Shown: positions 1 to 6,002 of the stretch, piece after piece
How positions within the stretch are numbered: the first letter of the stretch is position 1
How the letters are laid out: every line of letters starts with the position of its first letter
DNA from: Gemmatimonadota bacterium
GTDB lineage: Bacteria; Gemmatimonadota; Gemmatimonadetes; Longimicrobiales; Gaopeijiaceae
NCBI GenBank assembly: GCA_018678395.1
Contig: JAHHMJ010000701.1
Location: 1-8,198, forward strand
Reading direction: 5' to 3'
Length of the DNA: 8,198 nucleotides
Position numbers and translations under genes: made by a program
The notes under the pieces: generated by a model
Seen by the model: only the letters and a program-made list of their open reading frames with translations
Told to the model about the DNA's origin: nothing
Database searches by the model: none

Positions 1-496
1 ACCAGAGTCCGGTCGTCACGTTGTCCGCGGCCGTGGCGCCGGCGAAGAGCGAGTCCGGGAGCTCGAGCGCCCGGCCGACCGCCACGAAGTTGACCGATCC
101 ACCCGAGTACGAACCCGCGAGGGTTCCAGCGAGCCGCCATCCGTCTTCCCCGAATGCGCCGGCGAAGAGGAGGGCGCCCACGAACGCGCCCGCCGCCGTC
201 CCCGCGCATGCGAGGGCGAACGCCCCGACGACACGGGGACCCGCGCGACGGACGTCGGAGAGGTTCACCGCGAGGAGGAGCCAGGCGATCGCCAGCGAGG
301 TGACCGGACCGCCGATACCGTCGTAGACCGGGGACGAGGCGGGCACCAGCCCCAGGTTCGAGAGGGCCGCACCGAAGACGATGCACAGGAGCGACGCTCC
401 CACCTTCGAAAGCGCGGGGACGCGCCGGTCCAGCACGAATGCGAGAGCCGCTACCGCCGCCACCACGGCGGCGACGGCGAGCGGAGCCTGAATCAC
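1..496 (-). CDS. DUF819 family integral membrane protein (partial, C-terminus outside window)
   Basis: The first 165 residues are visible; the gene runs off the window at position 1. DUF819 (YjcL-like) proteins are polytopic membrane proteins of roughly 380-400 residues that are thought to be transporters, with no firmly assigned substrate. The visible part is strongly hydrophobic, with likely helices near residues 5-22, 32-50, 63-79, 89-113 and 122-141. Recognition rests on residues 127-165, which carry the AGSYSGGSVNF stretch, then FVAV, and later the AADN motif near 156-159, all typical of the family. The start is a GTG whose last two bases sit in the TGA stop of the upstream LOG gene (GTGA overlap, 496-493). 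No good Shine-Dalgarno is visible, so translation probably depends on coupling. It was found by translating the reverse complement directly. The family call is from remembered motifs and is fairly secure; the transported substrate is unknown. Confidence 0.82.
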   Translation of the reverse strand, partial: MIQAPLAVAAVVAAVAALAFVLDRRVPALSKVGASLLCIVFGAALSNLGLVPASSPVYDGIGGPVTSLAIAWLLLAVNLSDVRRAGPRVVGAFALACAGTAAGAFVGALLFAGAFGEDGWRLAGTLAGSYSGGSVNFVAVGRALELPDSLFAGATAADNVTTGLW

Positions 497-1335
497 GGCG
501 TGGAGGTGCCCAGAGCGTCGGGGGTGTCGATGCGCGAGACCCCGTCCAGCCCTCGTGGTCCGTGCCCATTGTTGCGGCGATAGCGTTCGACGATGTGCCG
601 GACCACCTCCGTCGGGTCGTCGGTGACGAGCATGAGCTCCAGGTCATCGGGCGATATCTTGCCCTCGGCGAGCATGGTCGCACGGATCCAGTCCACCATC
701 CCCTCCCAATAGGCCCGACCGACCAGAACGACGGGGAAGTTCCGCACCTTGCCGGTCTGGATCAGCGTCAGCGCCTCGAAGAGCTCGTCCATCGTCCCGA
801 AACCGCCGGGGAAGATGACGAACGCCTCGGCGTACTTCACGAACATCGTCTTGCGGACGAAGAAGTACCGGAAGTCGACGGAGATGTCGACGAAGGGGTT
901 CGTGCCCTGCTCGAACGGCAGCTCGATGTTGCAGCCGATGGACGGCACGCCGGCTTCACGGGCGCCCCGATTCGCAGCCTCCATCATGCCTGGTCCGCCG
1001 CCCGTGATGATGCTGAAGCCGGCCTCTCCGAGAAGGCGCGAGGTCTCGACGCACTGCTGGTAGCCGGGGTCGCGTGGACGGACGCGCGCGGAGCCGAAGA
1101 TGGACACGCACGGGCCGTGGCCGGTCATCTCCTCGAAGCCCTCGACGAACTCGCCCATGATGCGGAAGATCCGCCACGAGTCGAGAGCGAGGGCAAACTT
1201 CGGCGACCGCGACAGCTCCTCGACCGCGGTCGCGAGGAAGCGTTCGTCTTCGGTCTCGCGGGACGGTGGAGGCGGGCGGACGACGTCGCGCTCGGCGGGG
1301 CCCGGGTCTCCCTCGTCGTAGGGGTGCTCGCTCAC
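493..1335 (-). CDS. LOG family protein (TIGR00730-type, cytokinin riboside 5'-monophosphate phosphoribohydrolase-like)
   Basis: A 280-residue cytoplasmic Rossmann-fold protein. LOG proteins hydrolyse the N-glycosidic bond of nucleoside 5'-monophosphates (AMP and, in some, cytokinin nucleotides), releasing a free base and ribose 5-phosphate. The nucleotide-binding signatures are intact: GGGPGMMEA at residues 112-120 and PGGFGTMDE at 176-184, the latter matching the family motif PGGxGTxxE. The R161-K162 pair lies where the catalytic arginine is expected. The first 70 or so residues are an extension seen in longer bacterial members, with a proline-rich, probably disordered first 25. The chosen start is GTG at 1335, which overlaps the stop of the upstream gene (GTGA) and has a strong GGAGGT at 1346-1341 with a 5-nt spacer. 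The reading frame stays open much further upstream, but that part is out of frame with the zinc-ribbon gene and is not protein-like. The natural substrate (AMP, other nucleotides, or lysine decarboxylase as older annotations claimed) cannot be decided here; lysine decarboxylase is unlikely. Confidence 0.93.
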   Translation of the reverse strand: MSEHPYDEGDPGPAERDVVRPPPPSRETEDERFLATAVEELSRSPKFALALDSWRIFRIMGEFVEGFEEMTGHGPCVSIFGSARVRPRDPGYQQCVETSRLLGEAGFSIITGGGPGMMEAANRGAREAGVPSIGCNIELPFEQGTNPFVDISVDFRYFFVRKTMFVKYAEAFVIFPGGFGTMDELFEALTLIQTGKVRNFPVVLVGRAYWEGMVDWIRATMLAEGKISPDDLELMLVTDDPTEVVRHIVERYRRNNGHGPRGLDGVSRIDTPDALGTSTP

Positions 1336-2159
1336 GCCCCACCTCCGCCCAGGTAGGACAGGGCATCCGACCGCACCGTTCCCATCATGCGGTCGTGCAC
1401 CTGGTAGTCGGGATTGCCCGAGGCCATCTCGGCGTCGTAGAGGTCGAGCACCCGCTGGTAGTGGCCCCGCGCAGCCTCCGCATCGCCCGCCTCCGTCGCG
1501 GCCTGAGCCGCGGCGGAGAGCAACAGGAGGTGGGAGTCGTCCTCCGCCAGCCCTTCGGCTGCGGTGGCCGTCGCGGCTTCGAGATCGCCTGCGGTCCGCT
1601 GGAGGCTGGACAGGTGGAAGAGGCCATCCGAGTCGAGTGGTCGCGCGCCATCGTACGCCTGAATCGCCATCGGGAGGAACTGGTTCGCCGTCGCCGAGTC
1701 GCCGACGCTGGCCGCCATCATCACACGGTCGTACAGGCGATCCGCGGCCTGCCGGGGCGTCATCGAGGCCAGGTCGATCGCGCCGGGCCCCTGCGGTGCG
1801 GCCGCCGGGGTGTTCGGTACGGGCGCCACCTGATCGGGACGCAGTACCGGCCAGGCGACGACGGTGATCAGCAGGACCAGCAAGCCGCCCGCCGCCCACC
1901 AGCCGATGTTCGGGTCGCCGCCGGGCGCCCCACCGTCCCGGGTCGCCGCCGCGCGTGCACCACCGCCCTTGGCCGATGGTGCGGAGCCCGCCGTTTCGCC
2001 CCCCGCGGCATTCGCGCCACACTGGGTGCAGAAGCGCGCGCGCGAGGTGAACTCGGCGCCACACTGGGTGCAATGGCGGGCCTTGAGCGACGTCCCGCAG
2101 TTGCCGCAGAAGTTTCCGGATGTGTGCTTGCCGCAATTCGGGCAGCGTGTCTCGCTCAT
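1332..2159 (-). CDS. Double zinc-ribbon membrane protein with TPR-like C-terminal region
   Basis: A 275-residue protein of unknown function. The N-terminus has four CxxC knuckles (C6/C9, C18/C21, C30/C33, C44/C47), which should form two zinc ribbons. A low-complexity Gly/Ala/Ser linker spans about residues 50-82. One hydrophobic segment at about 86-106 (starting IGWW, ending WPVL) is the likely membrane helix. The part after residue 128 is alpha-helical, Ala-rich and resembles TPR repeats (clearest at about 177-245). With no signal peptide, the ribbons are probably cytoplasmic and the helical part extracytoplasmic. ATG at 2159 follows the M14 stop by 10 nt without a clear Shine-Dalgarno; its TGA overlaps the GTG of the LOG gene. 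Zinc-ribbon plus membrane helix plus TPR is a common architecture for accessory or scaffold proteins, so I assign no reaction. Zinc ribbon and helix are certain by eye; the TPR call is softer. Confidence 0.88.
   Translation of the reverse strand: MSETRCPNCGKHTSGNFCGNCGTSLKARHCTQCGAEFTSRARFCTQCGANAAGGETAGSAPSAKGGGARAAATRDGGAPGGDPNIGWWAAGGLLVLLITVVAWPVLRPDQVAPVPNTPAAAPQGPGAIDLASMTPRQAADRLYDRVMMAASVGDSATANQFLPMAIQAYDGARPLDSDGLFHLSSLQRTAGDLEAATATAAEGLAEDDSHLLLLSAAAQAATEAGDAEAARGHYQRVLDLYDAEMASGNPDYQVHDRMMGTVRSDALSYLGGGGA
1341..1346 (-). promoter_or_regulatory. Shine-Dalgarno of the LOG gene inside the zinc-ribbon gene
   Basis: The minus strand reads GGAGGT, with a 5-nt spacer to the GTG at 1335. 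It lies inside the final Gly codons of the upstream gene, and it fixes the LOG start despite the long open frame upstream. Confidence 0.75.
2014..2072 (-). repeat. 17-bp perfect direct repeat encoding two zinc knuckles
   Basis: The plus-strand sequence GCGCCACACTGGGTGCA occurs at 2014-2030 and again at 2056-2072, offset by 42 bp (14 codons). Each copy encodes the knuckle CTQCGA on the minus strand (residues 30-35 and 44-49 of the zinc-ribbon protein). Identity extends through synonymous positions, suggesting a short internal duplication or gene conversion rather than only protein-level constraint. Confidence 0.7.
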
Positions 2160-2169
2160 GAGTGCTTGA

Positions 2170-4551
2170 TCAGAAGTCGTCGAAGACGCGCTGCGGCGGA
2201 CCGGCCAGCGCGCGGAAGAGCAGTGGCCACGTCGCCATGGACTGGCCCCTGTAGTTGGGTTGGAATCCGAAGAGTGTCACCGAACCCCGGCCGACCGGAA
2301 CCTCCACGAGAGCCGGCCGGCCCGCCACGCGGTCGGGGCCGAGCGCCCAGCCCGACAGGAGCGGCGCGTCTCCGTAGCGGGCGAGGACGCGCGCGGTGGG
2401 GTCCCTGACGTCGAAGGCGCGACTGCTGCGCCAGAACCAGCCGGCCGCCTCGGTCTCCAGCCCGCGCGCGAAGAGGCCATCCTCGAGCTCCACCCCGAGG
2501 AGCGAACCGGGGATGAAGAAGTCGTTGGTCGGCATCCGCTCGACGGCGTTGGAGATACCCAGGTCGAAGAGGTCGATCGCCAGGTCGGTTGCCTCCTCGA
2601 TCGCGACCAGGCGTCCCCCGTTGCGCACGAAGTCCCGCAGCGCCCGCAGTCCCGCGTCGCCCAGGCCCCCGACGTATCGGTCCGGCAATCGCCCCGCGGC
2701 GAAGCCCTGCGAGATCGATGCGGGACTCTGGTCCTGGAGGAGGATGACGTCGTAGCGCGCGTTGAGATCGCCGGCACGGACCGTCGCGTCGTGGAGGGTG
2801 TCGTAGGCCAGCCCGTGCTGGTCGAAGACCCATCGGGTCCACCCGGCCTCCATCGGCTCCTGGTGCCCCTTGTAGATCGCTACGCGTGGGGCGTCGTCGC
2901 CGGTGAGTTCGGGGGGCAATCGAAAATCGAGCGCCGGGGGATCGATCGGATCCGACAGGGCCACCCCGAGCGGGGAGTACACCGGCTCGGCCTCGAAGCC
3001 GAAGAGCAGCGGCAGCGTGTGGGCCGTGACGTCGTAGGGCCGGCGCGGGGGCCCTCCGGGATACTCCCGCAGATCCGGGTAGACCTGCCGCTCGAGCAGG
3101 GTCTGCACGAACGATGCGTAGGGCTGACGCATGGGGATCACCCAGGTACCCGCAGGATACCGGTTGCCGTCGACGGTGAACGGGGCCTCCGCCCGGTGCA
3201 CCTCTACGTCACCCATCGCCAGAATACGCAGCGCGTAGTCGATCGCAGGCCGAGCACCGGGGTCGGCGGCGATGACCCACGCCTCGGGAGTCCCGTCGGC
3301 AACCGTGATCGCGCGCTCGCCGATCTCGAGGAAGTTCTGCAGCCAGTAGGACCGATTGCGCGCGGCATGGGTCAGGAGGGCCATCGCCCCGGACTCCATG
3401 TAATCGACGATGTCCGGCAGACCCCAGCGGCCGCCCTCCCAGGGCCATGGGTAATTCCAGCTTCGCGAAGCGGCATCGTAGCCCCTGCCGCCACCGAGAT
3501 CGTCGCGATCGACCTCGACGGGCGTAGCCAGATCGGCCGATGCGGTCTCGCTGAGAATGCGCGCCCCCGCGTGGTAGTGCTGATACGCGCGCGCCGGAGT
3601 GTAGGCGTCGTAGATCGCCTGCACGACGACTCCGGACTTGCCGCCCGCGGTCAGCTCGGCGGCCATGTAGGTCCCGAGCTGGTTCACGGCCGTGGTGAGA
3701 CCGGGGTCGATGTTCGGATCCCACGGTTCGATGTAGGGCGGGAAGAAGATCCTCGCGCCGCCGCCACCCATCTGGTGAATGTCGTGGACGATCTGCGGAT
3801 GCCAGGCGTTGTGGGCCTTCTCGATGGTCAGCTGCGTCTCCGCCTGCGTGAAGGCGTACCAGTCGCGGTTGTTGTCGTGCCCGACGTACCGGTGGTAGAG
3901 CCACGGGAGGGGCGCCGCCTCGTACTCGGTGCCGACCCAGCGTCGGTACCAGTCCACGACCCACTCCATTCCATCGGGATTCAGGGACGGGATCTGCAGG
4001 AGGATCACGTTGTCCAGGATCTCCCGGACGACGGGATCGTTGGAAGACGCCAGTCGATAGGCGAGGTTGGCCGCGCTCTGCGCGCTTCCGACCTCCGTGG
4101 CGTGGATCCCATGGGTGATCAGGACCACGGTCCGACCCTGGGCAACGAGACGCGCCGCCTCGCGAGGCCCCGTGATTCCACGCGGGTCCGCGAGCCGCAT
4201 CTGGATGTCGTGAAGCTCGTCGATACGGTCGTGGTTGTCCGGGCTCGTGACGGTGAGCATCACGAAGGGTCGGCCGTCCGTCGTGGAACCGAGGGTGTCC
4301 AGGACGACGCGGTTGGACGCGCGGGCGAGAGCCGAATAGTAGGTCGTCATCTCCGACCAGTTCGCCAACTCCCGATCGGTGCCGGGTACGAAGCCGAGGA
4401 TCGACGCGGGGGTCGGCACCTGTGCCGCGACCGGCCGCTGAACGGTGGCCGACAGGGTGGCGAGGACGAGGCCCGCGACGAGCGCTGAAGCCGCGCGCGC
4501 TAGGGTACACGCGGGTGTCGAACGGGCCGGGATTCGGCGTCGCGAAATCAT
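2170..4551 (-). CDS. Secreted M14 family zinc metallopeptidase with C-terminal GATase1-like domain
   Basis: A 793-residue predicted exported protein. Residues 1-43 look like a Sec signal peptide: arginines at 4-6, hydrophobic core about 17-34, and a VAA site before Q44. The M14 (carboxypeptidase A-like) domain covers about 60-400. The HxxE zinc motif is HATE (H150, E153); the third ligand is probably H259 in HDIHQMG; N228-R229 in NNRDW match the substrate-carboxylate binders. The general-base Glu is less obvious; E335 in LSETASA is my candidate. From about 555 to 780 there is a Rossmann-like region resembling class-I glutamine amidotransferase/ThuA folds (DVILLQDQ near 601-608, NGGRLVAIEE near 644-653) without an evident catalytic Cys. 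M14 enzymes trim C-terminal residues from peptides; the substrate here is unknown and may be scavenged peptide or cell-wall peptide. ATG 4551 is preferred because it gives a clean signal peptide. ATG 4602 would add 17 residues. Neither has a good Shine-Dalgarno. Confidence 0.9.
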   Translation of the reverse strand: MISRRRIPARSTPACTLARAASALVAGLVLATLSATVQRPVAAQVPTPASILGFVPGTDRELANWSEMTTYYSALARASNRVVLDTLGSTTDGRPFVMLTVTSPDNHDRIDELHDIQMRLADPRGITGPREAARLVAQGRTVVLITHGIHATEVGSAQSAANLAYRLASSNDPVVREILDNVILLQIPSLNPDGMEWVVDWYRRWVGTEYEAAPLPWLYHRYVGHDNNRDWYAFTQAETQLTIEKAHNAWHPQIVHDIHQMGGGGARIFFPPYIEPWDPNIDPGLTTAVNQLGTYMAAELTAGGKSGVVVQAIYDAYTPARAYQHYHAGARILSETASADLATPVEVDRDDLGGGRGYDAASRSWNYPWPWEGGRWGLPDIVDYMESGAMALLTHAARNRSYWLQNFLEIGERAITVADGTPEAWVIAADPGARPAIDYALRILAMGDVEVHRAEAPFTVDGNRYPAGTWVIPMRQPYASFVQTLLERQVYPDLREYPGGPPRRPYDVTAHTLPLLFGFEAEPVYSPLGVALSDPIDPPALDFRLPPELTGDDAPRVAIYKGHQEPMEAGWTRWVFDQHGLAYDTLHDATVRAGDLNARYDVILLQDQSPASISQGFAAGRLPDRYVGGLGDAGLRALRDFVRNGGRLVAIEEATDLAIDLFDLGISNAVERMPTNDFFIPGSLLGVELEDGLFARGLETEAAGWFWRSSRAFDVRDPTARVLARYGDAPLLSGWALGPDRVAGRPALVEVPVGRGSVTLFGFQPNYRGQSMATWPLLFRALAGPPQRVFDDF

Positions 4552-4585
4552 GGGAGTCGAGGCGGAGGGCGGAGAGGGCGCCCGG

Positions 4586-4614
4586 ATCCTAGGGTCGGCC
4601 ATCCGGCGCGGCAA
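4586..4614 (-). promoter_or_regulatory. Candidate sigma70-type promoter for the M14 gene
   Basis: On the minus strand TTGCCG (4614-4609) is followed after exactly 17 bp by TAGGAT (4591-4586). The match to TTGACA/TATAAT is partial, but the spacing is ideal and it lies in the only gap between the Nif3 gene and the M14 gene. Transcription from here would begin downstream of ATG 4602, which favours the ATG at 4551. Chance matches are possible. Confidence 0.3.
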
Positions 4615-4637
4615 CGGGAACGCGGCCGCGTCTCCCC

Positions 4638-5402
4638 CTAAAGGCCCGACGGGTGGTCCAGGAACTCGACCGTGAGCCCGAAGCGGTCCGCGAGGTGGCT
4701 GCCGAGCGCGCGGACCCCGAAGGTCTCGGTGGCGTAGTGGCCGGCCAACAGCAGGTGGAGCCCCAGCTCGTGCGCATCGGCGAAGTGGTGGTGCGCCGCC
4801 TCGCCCGTGATCACCGCATGGAGGCCCTGGGTGGCCGCCTCCTCCATGAATCCGGCGCCGGCACCGGTGACGATGCCGATCGAGCGGATGGCCTCGGGGC
4901 CCGAACCCAGGACCCGTACCGGCCCACCGACGGCTGCGCAGACCCGGCTGGCCAGATCGTCGGGAGACACAGAGGGCTCCAGGCCGGCCCGCCACCCGAT
5001 GGCGCGCCCCTCGTAGCTCCCGAAGGGCCCCTCCGGCTCGACGCCGATGGCGCGGGCGAGGAGTACCGCGTTACCGATCTCGCCATGGCCGTCGAGCGGG
5101 AGGTGCACGGAGTACACCGCGAGACCCGAGTCGACCAGATGTCTCAATTTGCGGTGGTGTCGCCCCGTTATGGGACGAAGGCCGCCCCAGAAGAGGCCGT
5201 GGTGTACGATCAGGAGATCGGCCTCACGGTCCACCGCCTCCCGGATGACGGCCTCGCTCGCATCGACCGCCGAGACGATGCGCTCTATGGGCCGCCCGTC
5301 GCCCTCGACCTGCAGGCCGTTCAGAGCGACGGAATAGTCGGGAAAGGCCGCCACGTCGAGAAGCTCGTCCGCGTAAGCGACGATGGATTCTAGTTGCGCC
5401 AT
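4638..5402 (-). CDS. Nif3-like dinuclear metal center protein (YbgI/YqfO family)
   Basis: A 254-residue cytoplasmic protein of the Nif3 family, whose members form toroidal hexamers with a two-metal site on each subunit. Older names call them GTP cyclohydrolase I type 2 homologues, but the reaction is not settled. All expected metal ligands are visible: H67-H68 in VHHG, D104 in the H100-L-P-L-D stretch, and H222 and E226 in GHYATE. Other family landmarks are the N-G-L-Q segment at 28-31 and ITGEAAHHH at 198-206. Length equals that of single-domain members such as E. coli YbgI, so there is no inserted domain as in YqfO. ATG 5402 has GAAGG with a 6-nt spacer upstream. It lies about 150 bp after the bactofilin stop and 86 bp before the M14 start, so it may be in its own unit or a read-through part of the upstream cluster. 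Confidence 0.95.
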   Translation of the reverse strand: MAQLESIVAYADELLDVAAFPDYSVALNGLQVEGDGRPIERIVSAVDASEAVIREAVDREADLLIVHHGLFWGGLRPITGRHHRKLRHLVDSGLAVYSVHLPLDGHGEIGNAVLLARAIGVEPEGPFGSYEGRAIGWRAGLEPSVSPDDLASRVCAAVGGPVRVLGSGPEAIRSIGIVTGAGAGFMEEAATQGLHAVITGEAAHHHFADAHELGLHLLLAGHYATETFGVRALGSHLADRFGLTVEFLDHPSGL

Positions 5403-5550
5403 TCCAAGCCTTCGGGCGAGACGGATGCGTCGGCGTCGTTACCGGCTACCGGACGGCCCCGCTCCCGAGCATCCACTGTGCACCGTGTGGAGAAACCCGG
5501 GAAAGGACCGTGGTTGCTGACGATCCGTTGTTGAATCGTGCTGTGGGAAA
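5403..5550. other. Gap between bactofilin and Nif3 gene
   Basis: This 148-bp stretch holds no protein-like frame; the minus-strand frame crossing it is a shadow of the bactofilin gene. I see no hairpin followed by a T-run, so no intrinsic terminator, and no convincing -35/-10 pair. Two small symmetric elements occur: an imperfect palindrome at 5474-5487 and short CCGG-TAG-CCGG on the minus strand near 5442-5452. It may hold the promoter for the Nif3 gene, but nothing proves it. Confidence 0.5.
5474..5487. promoter_or_regulatory. Imperfect palindrome, possible operator
   Basis: CACTGTGCACCGTG has dyad symmetry at 12 of 14 positions (CACnGTG/CACnGTG) around a perfect GTGCAC core. It sits in the non-coding gap about 70 bp upstream of the Nif3 start. 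A regulator site is possible; a chance palindrome in GC-rich DNA is also plausible. Confidence 0.25.
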
Positions 5551-5985
5551 TCAGGACACCTTGGCGGGGGCGTCGGCCTCGACCTTCACCGGAACCCGGC
5601 TGAGAGCCGGCCCTTTGGCACCCTCTTCGACGACCTTCTCGCCCATCGCGAGGGTACCGTTCACCTCCGCGCCCTCTTCCAGCTGCATGCGGCGTGCCCG
5701 GATCTCGGCGTCGATTCGTGCAGAGGCCTGGACCTCGAGCCGAGACGCCGCGTGGATCGTGCCCGTGATACGACCCGCCAGAACGGCGTCCTGCGTGAAG
5801 ATGTTGCCGGCCACCTCGCCGTCCTTGCCGACGACCACGGCCTTGCCGGCGCGAATCGTCCCTTCGACTCGCCCCTCCACTCGGAGCGTGCCATCGGTAT
5901 CGCAATCACCGACGACCGTCATGCCGGGACCGATGAGGGAGATGACGGAGTCCTGATGCGTGGGGATGTTTCGATCGCGTGCCAT
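5551..5985 (-). CDS. Bactofilin (polymer-forming cytoskeletal protein)
   Basis: A 144-residue protein of the bactofilin family (formerly DUF583). These proteins polymerise without nucleotides into filaments or membrane-associated patches and position cell-wall enzymes and other factors. The core right-handed beta-helix covers about residues 16-117, visible as the repeated short-strand/Gly pattern (VEGRVEGTIRAG, then KDGEVAGNI, AGRITGTI, EEGAEVNGTL). The N-terminal 15 residues and the last 25 (charged, proline-containing) are the usual disordered tails. I chose ATG 5985 because GGAG at 5996-5993 sits 7 nt upstream. ATG 6006 would add seven residues (MKLRSTG) and create an ATGA overlap with the M23 stop, but has no Shine-Dalgarno. 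Next to an M23 peptidase gene, it is a likely scaffold for that enzyme. Confidence 0.95.
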   Translation of the reverse strand: MARDRNIPTHQDSVISLIGPGMTVVGDCDTDGTLRVEGRVEGTIRAGKAVVVGKDGEVAGNIFTQDAVLAGRITGTIHAASRLEVQASARIDAEIRARRMQLEEGAEVNGTLAMGEKVVEEGAKGPALSRVPVKVEADAPAKVS

Positions 5986-5992
5986 TCCTGTG

Positions 5993-5996
5993 CTCC
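5993..5996 (-). promoter_or_regulatory. Shine-Dalgarno deciding the bactofilin start
   Basis: Minus strand GGAG, 7 nt before ATG 5985. The competing in-frame ATG at 6006 has only pyrimidine-rich, SD-less sequence in front of it, so this site favours the shorter protein. Confidence 0.55.
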
Positions 5997-6002
5997 GAAG
6001 CT

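Noticed and set aside
439..1356. 305-codon plus-strand frame opposite the LOG gene
   Set aside because: Low-complexity Arg/Asp/Glu-rich translation, antisense to a LOG gene with intact motifs and a strong ribosome site.
1336..2136. Upstream extension of the LOG frame, suggesting a fusion protein
   Set aside because: This part overlaps the zinc-ribbon gene in another frame, has Arg/Gly-rich non-protein-like composition, and the GTG at 1335 has a GGAGGT site.
2260..4488. 742-codon open frame on the plus strand opposite the M14 gene
   Set aside because: Its translation is Arg/Gly/Val-rich with no recognisable domain, and it is fully antisense to a gene with catalytic motifs. Such frames are common in high-GC DNA.
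4620..4640. GCGGCCGC palindrome after the Nif3 stop as a terminator
   Set aside because: Eight-base self-complementary GC sequence with no loop and no following T-run, so it does not look like an intrinsic terminator.
4552..4995. Upstream extension of the M14 frame into the Nif3 gene
   Set aside because: The extension is an Arg/Gly/Pro-rich shadow of the Nif3 gene and would bury the signal peptide inside the protein.
5967..5982. TGTTTC half-site resembling parS near the bactofilin start
   Set aside because: The second half does not match GTGAAACA and the site is not palindromic; it lies in coding sequence. No canonical parS was found by eye in the window.
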